64,000 bases of DNA. Source: Pararhizobium sp. Lineage in GTDB: Bacteria; Pseudomonadota; Alphaproteobacteria; Rhizobiales; Rhizobiaceae. The notes beneath the pieces are model-generated. The model saw nothing but the letters and a program-made list of their open reading frames with translations. It was not told the origin of the DNA and searched no databases. This document shows positions 25,404 through 33,275 of the stretch, in pieces. A program made the position numbers and the translations under genes. Within the stretch, counting starts at the first letter, position 1. Each line of letters opens with the position of its first letter. The stretch spans positions 1,178,001-1,242,000 of the forward strand of contig CP051237.1 in assembly GCA_017794825.1 (NCBI GenBank), written 5' to 3'.

Positions 25404-26462
25404 TTGAATTTCCGTGAAGTCGATACGCCGGCCGTCATCATCGACCAGTCGATCGCCGACGCCAATCTTCGGAGGGCGCAAGCCTACGCCGACAAACACG
25501 GGCTTGCGCTCAGGCCGCACATCAAGACCCACAAGCTGCCGCTCTTCGCGCACCGGCAGGTGGAGCTGGGCGCCGTCGGCCTCACCTGCCAGAAGCTGGG
25601 CGAGGCCGAGGTCATGGCCGACGCCGGGCTGAAGGATATTTTTATTTCCTACAACATCATCGGCCGGCCCAAGCTCGAAAGGCTCAGGAACCTGCACCGG
25701 CGGGTGACGATCTCCGTCGCCGCCGACAGCAACGAAGTCATCGACGGATATGCGGAAACCTTCGCCGGCGCGCAATCGCCGCTGACGGTCATCGTCGAAT
25801 GCGATACGGGCGCCGATCGCTGCGGCGCGCAGTCGCCCGGGCAGGTCGTGGATTTCGCCCGCCGCATCGAGGCGGCGGACGGCCTCGCCTTCGGCGGGCT
25901 GATGACCTACCCGCCGCGCGCCCGCAAGGCTGATGTCGACCAGTGGCTCGCAGCCGCCATCGAACAACTCAAAGAAGCCGGCATTGCCTGCCCGCGCGTT
26001 TCAAACGGCGGCACGCCCGATTTCTATTCCGTCAGCGAGGTCAAGGCTGCGACGGAACATCGTCCGGGCACCTACATCTATTCCGATCGCATGCAGGTGG
26101 CCTTCGGCCACGGCGCGCTGGAAGACTGCGCGCTCACGGTGCTTGCAACCGTCGTCAGCCGCCCCACGGAAAACCGCGCCATCATCGACGCCGGCTCGAA
26201 GGCGCTGGCCGCCGACACATGCCCTGCTCCCGGCCACGGCCATATCGTGGAATACCCGGATGCGATCATCACCGGTCTCAACGAGGAGCACGGAATGGTC
26301 GACCTGTCGCAATGCGCCGAAAAGCCGAAGATCGGCGACAAGGTGCGCGTCATTCCCAACCATGTCTGCGTGGTCACCAATCTCTTCGATGAGGTGAACC
26401 TGATCGAGAACGGAGAGGTCATCGCCCGGCTGCCCGTCGCCGCCCGCGGCAAGGTGACCTGA
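25404..26462 (+). CDS. D-threonine aldolase / D-serine dehydratase-like PLP enzyme (alanine-racemase fold)
   Basis: 352 residues from a TTG at 25404, supported by GGAGG seven bases upstream and the natural opening FREVDTPAVIIDQ. The PLP lysine is in LRPHIKTHKLP. The C-terminal PNHVCVV supplies the His and Cys that bind a metal in fold-type III D-threonine aldolase and eukaryotic D-serine dehydratase. Expected chemistry is retro-aldol cleavage or dehydration of a D-beta-hydroxy amino acid. Its position with RidA (imine removal), SDR and FMO genes points to breakdown of an unusual D- or beta-hydroxy amino acid. Confidence 0.88.
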   Translation: MNFREVDTPAVIIDQSIADANLRRAQAYADKHGLALRPHIKTHKLPLFAHRQVELGAVGLTCQKLGEAEVMADAGLKDIFISYNIIGRPKLERLRNLHRRVTISVAADSNEVIDGYAETFAGAQSPLTVIVECDTGADRCGAQSPGQVVDFARRIEAADGLAFGGLMTYPPRARKADVDQWLAAAIEQLKEAGIACPRVSNGGTPDFYSVSEVKAATEHRPGTYIYSDRMQVAFGHGALEDCALTVLATVVSRPTENRAIIDAGSKALAADTCPAPGHGHIVEYPDAIITGLNEEHGMVDLSQCAEKPKIGDKVRVIPNHVCVVTNLFDEVNLIENGEVIARLPVAARGKVT

Positions 26463-26475
26463 ACGGAGAGGCGTC

Positions 26476-26961
26476 ATGCAATACGACAGAAACCCTTTTC
26501 CGGAAGGCGACGCCGACCGTCATTTCCTCTGGGACATGCTGGTCCGGCGCGATATCGACGCCTTCATCGCCCGCGACTGGTCGATGGTGGAGGACGATTT
26601 CATCGCCGAGAGCTTCTTCGGCATGCACGCCCACTTCCTCAACGACGCCGACGCCTGGCGGCTCCAGTTCCCGCGCCTGGAAATCTATCGCGACGAATGG
26701 CTGCGTCAGGCTGAGGAAACGGCGAAAACCGAATTCGCGGAACCACTGCGCGACGCCATGTTCCGCATCACCAACATGCGCGACATCGATGTCGACGGCG
26801 ACAAGGCCGTGTTGCACAAGAAGTTCAACGGAAAGATCGCAAAGCCGGACGGGTCATCCGAACTGCTCAACTGGCAAACCCTCTATTTCTGCCGCCGGGT
26901 GGACGGCCGCTGGAAGATCGCCGGCTTCGTCGGCTACATGCCGCATCCGCTTGGGAAGTAA
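26476..26961 (+). CDS. NTF2/SnoaL-like protein of unknown function
   Basis: 161 residues, soluble, 13 bp after the D-threonine-aldolase-like gene and so likely co-transcribed; GGAGAGG precedes the ATG. It reads as an alpha-beta cone (DMLVRRDIDAFIARDWSMVE ... WQTLYFCRRVDGRWKIAGFV), similar in style to the cone fused to the monooxygenase at 20953. Cone proteins can be enzymes (isomerase, dehydratase) or small-molecule holders. No catalytic residues can be named with confidence. Confidence 0.75.
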   Translation: MQYDRNPFPEGDADRHFLWDMLVRRDIDAFIARDWSMVEDDFIAESFFGMHAHFLNDADAWRLQFPRLEIYRDEWLRQAEETAKTEFAEPLRDAMFRITNMRDIDVDGDKAVLHKKFNGKIAKPDGSSELLNWQTLYFCRRVDGRWKIAGFVGYMPHPLGK

Positions 26962-27050
26962 GGCCGGGTAGAGAGGAAGGAAGAAAAAGGAAAGCTCGGC
27001 GTTCGCGACATCGGCTGTTTCAGTTCATTTCTACAAGCCCCACCACCCTC

Positions 27051-27097
27051 ATCGCGGACGAAGATCCGCGATCCAGCCAGCGTCGCGTCCGCGACGC
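27051..27097. other. Two adjacent small hairpins in an intergenic gap
   Basis: The 257-bp gap 26962-27218 has no credible gene. It contains ATCGCGGA / TCCGCGAT around 6 nt (27051-27072) and GCGTCGCG / CGCGACGC around 2 nt (27080-27097). The second is followed by AAAAAA and not by T, so on the plus strand neither is a classical terminator. They may stop or stabilise the upstream transcript in a Rho-dependent way. Confidence 0.4.
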
Positions 27098-27218
27098 AAA
27101 AAATGCAAATGTCGCGCCATCCCGTCCGGCCGAACCGGTTGCACGCCAACAATTCTGTCACACGCTGTCGTAGAATAGTGTTGTAAAAGCGCGATTCGGC
27201 AAGAAGGAGCGGCGGAGA

Positions 27219-27566
27219 ATGAGCGCGACGTTCAGGGAATTGAGCGACCAGATCGGCGAGGTGGGAGAGCTGTACGCAAAAAGGCACAATATCTCGCGCA
27301 ATTCCGACTGGTATCTCCTTAAACTGACGGAGGAGCTTGGCGAACTCACCGCCGAACATCTGCTGATGGACGGTCGAGCCCGGCCAGACCCAGACGGATC
27401 GGGCGGCAGGCGCGAGGCGCTGGAGAACGAAGCGGCGGATCTCTTCGGTCAGTTCGTCCTCTATCTGCGCGCGCATGACATAGATATCGAAGCCGCGATC
27501 GAGCGGAAGTGGCTGCGTCATCTCGATCAATACAAAAGTCTCGAAGGAACCGGAGATGCTCGATAG
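27219..27566 (+). CDS. MazG-like nucleotide pyrophosphohydrolase family protein
   Basis: 115 residues of all-alpha character. The metal-binding pattern of the MazG/HisE superfamily is visible: KLTEELGELTAE (ExxE) and, after a variable loop rich in Arg/Asp/Gly, LENEAADLFGQFVLY (ExxD). Such proteins cleave nucleoside triphosphates to monophosphate and pyrophosphate, often for house-cleaning of damaged nucleotides. Stand-alone gene with a GGAG-type ribosome site; no partner is obvious nearby. Confidence 0.82.
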   Translation: MSATFRELSDQIGEVGELYAKRHNISRNSDWYLLKLTEELGELTAEHLLMDGRARPDPDGSGGRREALENEAADLFGQFVLYLRAHDIDIEAAIERKWLRHLDQYKSLEGTGDAR

Positions 27567-27742
27567 AGAGACGCCTTCGCCTCGGCTCTAGCCTGACCCG
27601 CGATCCATCCGACGCCCGTCGTCCAGAAGCTCAAATACCTTTGCGGGTCTCCGATTTTCAACCAGGTCTCCGCTTTGCAACCAATTCGATAACGATTTGT
27701 GCTAGGTTTACCCGGAGAATGATCCGTCAGGAGATTCGTCCG

Positions 27743-28723
27743 ATGCTGTTGAATGCGCTCCGTCTCGCCGCTGTGGTCTTTGTCTTCACGGCCCTGTCCG
27801 GCGCGCCGTCGTCCTTTGCGGCGTCTTCGAACGCGGACATCCCGGCCTGGCTGCAGAAACATGTCGGCACGGGCGAAGGCCAGATTGCTCCTGTCGTTCT
27901 GCAAAAGGCGCGCGCCCTTTACCAGCAAAAACTGCGCCAGGGCGAGGTCAGGAACCCCTGTTACCTTGCAAAGGACGCCACGCGCCCGAGCACGTCGCCA
28001 GACGGCGCGCCGGGGCGGCGATTTTACGTCATTTGCGAGCAGCAGAAATCATTTCGCGCGGTATCGTCGGGTTATGGCAACGGGCGAAACTTGCAACGCG
28101 CGAATTTTTCGAACGGCCGGCAGTGCGCAAAGAACTTCAGCAACGCGGAGGGATCGAAGCTGACAACGGGCGGATCCTATGTAACCGCCGAAACGCGGAC
28201 GTCCTTCAAGGGCTACTATAACCAGTCGGGCAAGAAGACGCCATTCCATCGCACATTCCTTCTGTTTGACGGGGAAGGCGACACGGAGAACGCCAGAGAA
28301 CGGGCCATCGGCGGGCATCCCGCCGTTTTCGTGAAGTGGCAGTGCCGCTTCAAAAACCCGAAAAGCCCCTACGCCGACAAGGAAGGCTATGTGCCTTACG
28401 GCACACTGGTGAACTATACCGGCGGCCGCAGCAATGGCTGCACGACCTGGTCGCAGTCCGATTCCAGGGAAATTCTCTCGCTGGTGGAGGGAAATCCGAC
28501 GACGCTCTACATCTATCCGGAATCCCGCGATATCGACGCCGTGGCGAACGCGGTGAAAAGCCGGAAATCTCTCGCGCGCGACGGACTTTACTGGAACGCC
28601 GCGTGTCTGAAGGAAATCAATTCACCCAGGTTCTGGCCAAAGAAAACCCTTCAGCCGATCATCAATCAATGGCGGCAGTCGCTTCCGGAACAACCACCCC
28701 TGGAATTGCCGATCTGCAAGTGA
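27743..28723 (+). CDS. Exported murein L,D-transpeptidase-like protein (YkuD_2-type)
   Basis: 326 residues from the ATG at 27743 with AGGAG nine bases upstream; the ATG at 27719 lacks room for a ribosome site. A Sec signal peptide ends near ALSGAPSSFAAS. The C-terminal half has the L,D-transpeptidase-type active site TGGRSNGCTTWSQS with the nucleophilic Cys, and the upstream block RTFLLFDGEGDTENARERAI. It resembles the murein L,D-transpeptidase catalytic-domain family more than classic YkuD. Four further Cys residues could form disulphides. Presumed periplasmic wall or outer-membrane-lipoprotein crosslinking role, unproven. Confidence 0.75.
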   Translation: MLLNALRLAAVVFVFTALSGAPSSFAASSNADIPAWLQKHVGTGEGQIAPVVLQKARALYQQKLRQGEVRNPCYLAKDATRPSTSPDGAPGRRFYVICEQQKSFRAVSSGYGNGRNLQRANFSNGRQCAKNFSNAEGSKLTTGGSYVTAETRTSFKGYYNQSGKKTPFHRTFLLFDGEGDTENARERAIGGHPAVFVKWQCRFKNPKSPYADKEGYVPYGTLVNYTGGRSNGCTTWSQSDSREILSLVEGNPTTLYIYPESRDIDAVANAVKSRKSLARDGLYWNAACLKEINSPRFWPKKTLQPIINQWRQSLPEQPPLELPICK

Positions 28724-28761
28724 ACTGAACAGCGGGAATTTCCAGCCGGACGGAGAGCGGC

Positions 28762-29277
28762 ATGATCACCACTGAGCGGCTCGTTCTTCGGCGCGCGCGG
28801 ATGAGCGATCTGGAAGACCTGCACCGCGTCTTTTCCAATCCGGCGGCAATGCGATACTGGGACAGCCTGCCCTATAAGGAAACAGAACAGACACAGCGGC
28901 TGCTGGAATCAATGGTCGCCGCCTCGCCGGAAGAAAGCGACGACTTCGTCATCGAGCACGAAGGTCATGCGATCGGCAAGGCCGGCTGCTGGCGTCTCGG
29001 AGAGATAGGCTTCATCCTGCATCCCGACCACTGGGGCAAGGGCCTGGCCCGCGAAGCGCTTTGCGCGGCAATACCTCACGTCTTCGAATGTCTGCCGATC
29101 GACCGGCTGGAGGCCGATGTCGATCCGAGGAACGACGCCTCCCTCAAACTGCTCTCGCGGCTCGGGTTTCGCGAAGTTGGACGCGCCGCCCGCACCATCC
29201 TGGTGGGCGACGAATGGTGCGACAGCGTCTATCTGGAGCTATCGCGCGCTTCCTGGAAAGAGGCCCTGCCCGATTGA
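28762..29277 (+). CDS. GNAT-family N-acetyltransferase (RimJ/RimL type)
   Basis: 171 residues. Opening TERLVLRRARMSDLEDLHRV, the acetyl-CoA pyrophosphate loop around HPDHWGKGLAREAL, and the late motif ASLKLLSRLGFREVGRAART are those of RimJ/RimL-like acetyltransferases, which acetylate protein N-termini or small amines. GGAG lies upstream of the ATG. It is 38 bp after the transpeptidase-like gene, but no shared function is apparent. Confidence 0.9.
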   Translation: MITTERLVLRRARMSDLEDLHRVFSNPAAMRYWDSLPYKETEQTQRLLESMVAASPEESDDFVIEHEGHAIGKAGCWRLGEIGFILHPDHWGKGLAREALCAAIPHVFECLPIDRLEADVDPRNDASLKLLSRLGFREVGRAARTILVGDEWCDSVYLELSRASWKEALPD

Positions 29278-29375
29278 CGCATTCGGGCGCGGCAAACCTC
29301 CACCGACCTTGCCTGACAGCGTCGACGCCCCTCCCGCAGGACGGACAGAATCCAGTATTGACGACAGCGTCGCGC

Positions 29376-29672
29376 TCAGGCTTCGACGAACTCGTAGTGC
29401 CGGATCGATCGGCTTTCGACCAGTTCGGCTTCCGCCGGGTCGATATGGGGGCTTTGGTAATCGTCTCCGACGAATGCCTTCAGGGATTCGAGATCCTTCC
29501 AGAACATTACGAAGCAAAATTCCCGAGGACTGTCGGGTCGCGGCGCGCCCGGAAGCACCGAAACGATTCCCGCAGTACTTTTCATCAGGGGAATGGCCGT
29601 CTCGTGAAAGAACTTGCCGAATTCGGCTTCCTTGCCCGGTCGTGTCACAACCTGAAAAACGCGCATGATCAT
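29376..29672 (-). CDS. Antibiotic biosynthesis monooxygenase (ABM)-like small protein
   Basis: 98 residues from the ATG at 29672, behind GGAGG. A dimeric ferredoxin-like fold is suggested by MIMRVFQVVTRPGKEAEFGK and FCFVMFWKDLESLKAFV. ABM proteins include quinone-forming monooxygenases and haem-degrading enzymes, but many are uncharacterised. It is alone on its strand, convergent with the GNAT gene. Confidence 0.78.
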   Translation of the reverse strand: MIMRVFQVVTRPGKEAEFGKFFHETAIPLMKSTAGIVSVLPGAPRPDSPREFCFVMFWKDLESLKAFVGDDYQSPHIDPAEAELVESRSIRHYEFVEA

Positions 29673-29800
29673 TGTCCACACCTCCCTATACAGCCGCCGC
29701 CGAGTTTAACCCGTTTTGGCTCTACTGTCCGGGGTCAGCCGGCAGGGAGAGGTCGGAAACCGCCGAACAGTCGATGCTGTTCTTTCAAAAACACGAACGA

Positions 29801-29818
29801 GGGGGCCGCAGCGCCCCC
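29801..29818 (-). terminator. Probable terminator of the choloylglycine-hydrolase-like gene
   Basis: On the minus strand a GGGGGC / GCCCCC stem lies about 45 bp after the hydrolase stop, and a T-rich stretch follows within about 15 bases. A run of nine C on the plus strand (29814-29822) makes the exact stem length uncertain. Confidence 0.5.
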
Positions 29819-29862
29819 CCCCGGTAAACATCGATCTTTTGCGGGCTACCATGAAGCGCGCA

Positions 29863-30963
29863 TTACTTCGAAGGATCGGCCTGCAGCCACTCGAACGGCG
29901 TGGCTTCCTCGAAATGTTCCGCGGCATTGCCCGAATAGTACTTGCCGCCGGCGATCGGCAGTTTCTTCGCTGGCGCTCCCTTCGACAGGTCGAGATCGTC
30001 GAGCCTGACCCAGAAGGTGTTCGGGGTCGTCGAGGAATCGAAGAAATAAACCCTGTTCTTCTGGTCTGACACCGTGCGCCAAAGCGTGGAGGCGATGTTC
30101 GGCGCCCCCGGCGTCGTAATGCCGAGCGGCACGCTGACGGAACGCATCACGGACAGAACCGAGGCGACGGCCTGGTTGGCGTAGGCCTGATCCGGAACCG
30201 CGGCGATGAAATTGGGATCGCTCTTGGTCGGGATCGCGCCGAGCAGGAAGGAGGCGCGCGCAAAACGGTCGGCGGCGGTGTTGGTGCCGGGCAGGAATTT
30301 CAACCCGCCGATCTTTTCCCAGTAAGCGTTGAGCGCCAGTTGCTGATCATAGCTCGGCGAGTTGGTCATCACCGTGTACTGCTTGCCGTGGTGAACCACC
30401 AGTTCGCCGTCGAGATATTCGAAAATCGCGGAATCGCCGCTCGGATCGGAGATGGAGAGGTGCAGCGTTGCGGCCGAGCCGTTCGGCAGCTTCGGCGCGA
30501 CGATGCGGAAGGGCTGCGCCTGAAGCGCCTCGACAGCTTCGGCGACGGTCGCGAAGTTGTCGAGCACGTATTGCGCCCAAGGGCCGATCGACATCGGCGG
30601 CTTGTCGTCGAGACCGCCGTATTGCGCTTCCGCGAGATAGAGCAGGTTGGCGACGAGGCCCTTCTCGTTCATGCCGTCGGCGCTGGCGATATTGTAGGCG
30701 GAAGCGATGACGCTGCCATACTTGGAGACCCATTTCGGCGAGCCGGGGCCGGCTGCGCCGTCACGTTCCATGCCGGCGGGAAACGCCCACAAGTCAGTCT
30801 GCATGTCCTGCATCCAGTCCATCGACCGGCCGGTCATCACCTCGTTCTCGCTGCCGGTGTAGAGCGTGCGGGTGCAGGCCTCGGCAACGGAAGGCAAGAT
30901 CGTTGCGCTGGAGAACAGGGCCAGCGCGGCCCAGGTCAGGGTTTTCTTCGTGTCGGTTCGCAT
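29863..30963 (-). CDS. Exported choloylglycine hydrolase / penicillin V acylase-family (linear amide C-N hydrolase)
   Basis: 366 residues from the ATG at 30963; the longer frame adds a charged stretch before the signal peptide. The signal peptide ends SVAEA just before CTRTLYTGSENEVMTGRSMDW, so cleavage would expose the N-terminal nucleophile Cys, as needed in this Ntn-hydrolase family. Arg in TGRSMDW and the Asn-rich NIASADGMNEKGLVAN are conserved features. Gram-negative periplasmic members include penicillin V acylases and acyl-homoserine-lactone acylases. Either is possible here, and the second would mean signal quenching. Long upstream gap, likely its own promoter. Confidence 0.87.
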   Translation of the reverse strand: MRTDTKKTLTWAALALFSSATILPSVAEACTRTLYTGSENEVMTGRSMDWMQDMQTDLWAFPAGMERDGAAGPGSPKWVSKYGSVIASAYNIASADGMNEKGLVANLLYLAEAQYGGLDDKPPMSIGPWAQYVLDNFATVAEAVEALQAQPFRIVAPKLPNGSAATLHLSISDPSGDSAIFEYLDGELVVHHGKQYTVMTNSPSYDQQLALNAYWEKIGGLKFLPGTNTAADRFARASFLLGAIPTKSDPNFIAAVPDQAYANQAVASVLSVMRSVSVPLGITTPGAPNIASTLWRTVSDQKNRVYFFDSSTTPNTFWVRLDDLDLSKGAPAKKLPIAGGKYYSGNAAEHFEEATPFEWLQADPSK

Positions 30964-31663
30964 GTCGTTTTCTCGCTTTGCGCCGGAGCGCGGTTTGACG
31001 CCAATTCGAAGGCCGAATGGTCTGCAGCCATTCCTTCGCACTATTCTTGTCAGGACTGGTGACGGATACGTTTTCTGATCGGATACTTCATTGAGGCGAT
31101 ACTATACTGTTCTCGCCACAGTTGCAGAAGTCTTGACACTGTATTTGCTAAATGCCGATTGTTACCGGAAGGCTAATGGAGAAGAATAATCGACTCGATT
31201 TCATCTCTTTTCCCGAAACGGCCGGCATGCGCATTTGAATACTCCCCGAGCATCGGAACATGCCTGCACTGAAGATGCAGACCGCGCCTCGACTGACGTC
31301 GGAACGGCGTCGCAAAGTCCTCAATTCCAAAATTAGAACAAAGCAGGAACTTTTGTGATGAATTACGCGGCAGAATATGCTAGGATGCGCGACGCCATTC
31401 AAGCGCGTATTCGTTCCTCTTGCCGCGTCAAGCGATCCCGGCGACCAGAATTCAATTGCCCCGAAAAGCCCGATTCCCGAAACAAAGCCAGACTGTCCGC
31501 AATGTCATGAAAAAGACTGAAAAGCTGAATTCCCGAAACGAAGCCAGATATCCCGATCGGTGAAAAACGCGGATTCCCGAAACAAAGCCAGATTTTTCCG
31601 ATAATTATTAATTATACAACAATATCAAAAGTTTATATGAAATTAATGCATCCGCCTTCAGGA
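30964..31663. other. 700-bp gap without a supported gene
   Basis: This lies between the start of the exported hydrolase (minus) and the 3' end of clpS (minus). It becomes strongly AT-rich near 31595-31650. I find no ORF with a family signal or a good ribosome site. It holds the hydrolase promoter and three direct repeats at 31473-31592, described separately. Small RNA genes cannot be excluded by eye. Confidence 0.6.
31473..31592. repeat. Three direct repeats of a 20-bp unit
   Basis: A 20-bp unit with core TTCCCGAAAC-R-AAGCCAGA occurs at 31473-31492, 31529-31548 and 31573-31592. The first and third copies are identical and the second differs at one base. Start-to-start distances are 56 and 44 bp, so spacing is irregular and not CRISPR-like. 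A degenerate partial copy (CCCCGAAAAGCC) lies at about 31459-31470. All copies are in the same orientation. Confidence 0.8.
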
Positions 31664-31963
31664 TCATTCTTCCGGTTCGGCGACGAAGAGCAGCGGATAG
31701 CCCTCCTGTGCGCCGAAATCCGTGGCCTCCTTGGCCTTGGTCTCGGCTGCGTCCTTGGGAAGCACGGTGACCACGCATTTGCCCTTGGTGTGGGCGGTGA
31801 TCATAACGCGAAGCGACTGGTCCTCGGACAGATTGAAGACGGCCTTGAGAACCCGGATCACGAATTCCCGCGGCGTATAATCGTCATTCAGCAGAATGAC
31901 CATGTAACGCCGCGGTCGCGCGATCTTCGGTTTTGTCTTCGTCTTTGTTTCAGTATCGGACAT
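31664..31963 (-). CDS. clpS: ATP-dependent Clp protease adaptor ClpS (ClpS2-like)
   Basis: 99 residues from the ATG at 31963 (MSDTETKTKTKPKIARPRRY). ClpS binds N-degron proteins and hands them to ClpAP. The N-degron pocket and ClpA contact pattern are visible in YMVILLNDDYTPREFVIRVL and MITAHTKGKCVVTVL. The LLNDDYTPREFV form is what I recall of the second alphaproteobacterial paralogue, ClpS2; it differs from the canonical HNDDYTTMEFV. No clpA is adjacent, whereas ClpS1 usually precedes clpA, supporting a second copy. Confidence 0.9.
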   Translation of the reverse strand: MSDTETKTKTKPKIARPRRYMVILLNDDYTPREFVIRVLKAVFNLSEDQSLRVMITAHTKGKCVVTVLPKDAAETKAKEATDFGAQEGYPLLFVAEPEE

Positions 31964-32089
31964 CTGCGCCACGCCGAAACGATGCGGGCCGCTCCCTGGC
32001 GAACGGCCCTTCTGATATTGCTTGCCCCTATTTTGGTCGAAAACGCGCATTCGTCCAGTTCCGGCGAGAAAAAACACTCTATCGAGCCG

Positions 32090-32965
32090 CTACGTTTCGG
32101 TTACAGCGTGGCTCTCGGACGTCAGAACTTCGGCGAGAGCCCGGGTCCGGGGAGACTTCACGCCTTTCTTCCAGATCAGATGCGTGCGCAGGAGATTTTC
32201 GCCGGCCGGCAGCCGCAGGACTTTCAGCCGTTTCTTTTCCGGAAACGTCGAAATGACGCTGCGGGGCACAAGAGACGCCCCCATGCCGGCAATCACACAG
32301 CCGAGCATGGCGTGGTAGGAGCCGAGTTCGATCGTTCGCTCTGGAAATTCGCCATGCGCTGCATACCAGGCCTCGAGACGCTTCCGGTGCGGACATCCGT
32401 TCTCGAAGACGATCATCGTTTTCGGTATCTTTTTCTTGCTTTCCGCCGGCGGATGATCGCGCGAGGTCACAATCACGGGCTCCTCGTCGAAGGCGACGAT
32501 GGAATCGAACTGTTCGGCGGCGACCGGCTCCGCGATGAGAGCGGCCTCGATTTCGCCGACCATAACCGCCTCCGACAACTGGAGAGGGTTGCCCGTGCGC
32601 AGTTCCAGCACCACGTCGGGATGACGCTCACTGTAGGCCGCAAGGGCTTCCGGCAGCCGAACGGCCGCCGTGCTCTCCATGGCGCCGAGCCGGAAAAGAC
32701 CGCCGGGCGTTTCGCCATGCACCGCGTCGACCGCCTCTTCGGCCAACCTGATCAGCCGGTCCGCATAGTCGAGCAGCGTGCCTCCGGCCGGGGTAAGCAC
32801 CAGCCGTTTTCCCTCGCGCGTGAAGAGTGCTACGCCGAGATCCTCCTCGAGCTGTCGAATTCGCTTGGTGACGTTCGACTGAACGCGAAACAGCTTTTCC
32901 GCGGCGCGGGTGATCCCTCCCTCGCGCACGACCGCCGAAAATATCCTGAGATCGGACAGATCCAT
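32090..32965 (-). CDS. LysR-family transcriptional regulator
   Basis: 291 residues with the LysR helix-turn-helix at the N-terminus (MDLSDLRIFSAVVREGGITR, then VQSNVTKRIRQLEEDLGVAL) and a two-lobed effector domain. It is divergent from a small unknown gene at 33069. clpS starts 126 bp downstream on the same strand. The intergenic stretch has several ATTATT/ATTCAT elements that could be LysR sites but none is convincing. Target genes are unknown. Confidence 0.9.
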   Translation of the reverse strand: MDLSDLRIFSAVVREGGITRAAEKLFRVQSNVTKRIRQLEEDLGVALFTREGKRLVLTPAGGTLLDYADRLIRLAEEAVDAVHGETPGGLFRLGAMESTAAVRLPEALAAYSERHPDVVLELRTGNPLQLSEAVMVGEIEAALIAEPVAAEQFDSIVAFDEEPVIVTSRDHPPAESKKKIPKTMIVFENGCPHRKRLEAWYAAHGEFPERTIELGSYHAMLGCVIAGMGASLVPRSVISTFPEKKRLKVLRLPAGENLLRTHLIWKKGVKSPRTRALAEVLTSESHAVTET

Positions 32966-33029
32966 ACTTCTCTTTCAGAGAATGATTTCATGATTATTAT
33001 TCATTTTTATTCATGGAATGCAACGCATA

Positions 33030-33063
33030 GTCTCCATCCATCGAAACAATGGCCGATGGAGAC
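33030..33063 (+). promoter_or_regulatory. Hairpin that would mask the ribosome site of the 33069 gene
   Basis: GTCTCCATC (33030-33038) and GATGGAGAC (33055-33063) are perfect complements around a 16-nt loop. The second arm contains GGAG, the only Shine-Dalgarno site of the following ATG. An almost identical pair of arms occurs before the QorB-like gene at 56391-56419. Confidence 0.5.
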
Positions 33064-33068
33064 AGATC

Positions 33069-33275
33069 ATGCTGATCGATCCGAAACTCTCGTCATGGGT
33101 AGACGAGCATATCGTCTGTCAGGAGCAGGTCAGGCGGTTCGCGGACGGCTCAATCGATTACGCTTACTACGACCGGCGGGCGCGACGGCTACGAGCCCGT
33201 GGTTTCGCCTGGCCGCTTGCGGCAGCCGCAACCGGGTTCCGCGCCATCACAAAGGCAATTGGCGCCGTCCTTTAG
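33069..33275 (+). CDS. Small hypothetical protein
   Basis: 68 residues from the ATG at 33069, preceded by GGAG at good distance. It starts MLIDPKLSSWVDEHIVCQEQ, followed by an Arg-rich helix-like segment (YYDRRARRLRARGFAWPL) and an Ala-rich tail. The ID-YYDRRARRLRA pattern recalls tiny conserved rhizobial proteins of unknown function. No signal or membrane segment. Its stop overlaps the stop of the convergent DapA-like gene. Real translation is plausible from the ribosome site and the family-like pattern, but not certain. Confidence 0.5.
   Translation: MLIDPKLSSWVDEHIVCQEQVRRFADGSIDYAYYDRRARRLRARGFAWPLAAAATGFRAITKAIGAVL

Noticed and set aside
27051..27097. Rho-independent terminator after the NTF2-like gene
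   Set aside because: The hairpins are real but the tract after them is A, not T, on the plus strand, and the minus strand lacks a T-run in the right place.
31148..31402. 84-codon minus-strand frame in the 700-bp gap
   Set aside because: No convincing ribosome site and no recognisable pattern; the sequence looks like random translation.
31473..31592. CRISPR array
   Set aside because: Only three units, spacers of 36 and 24 bp, no cas genes and no hairpin character in the unit.
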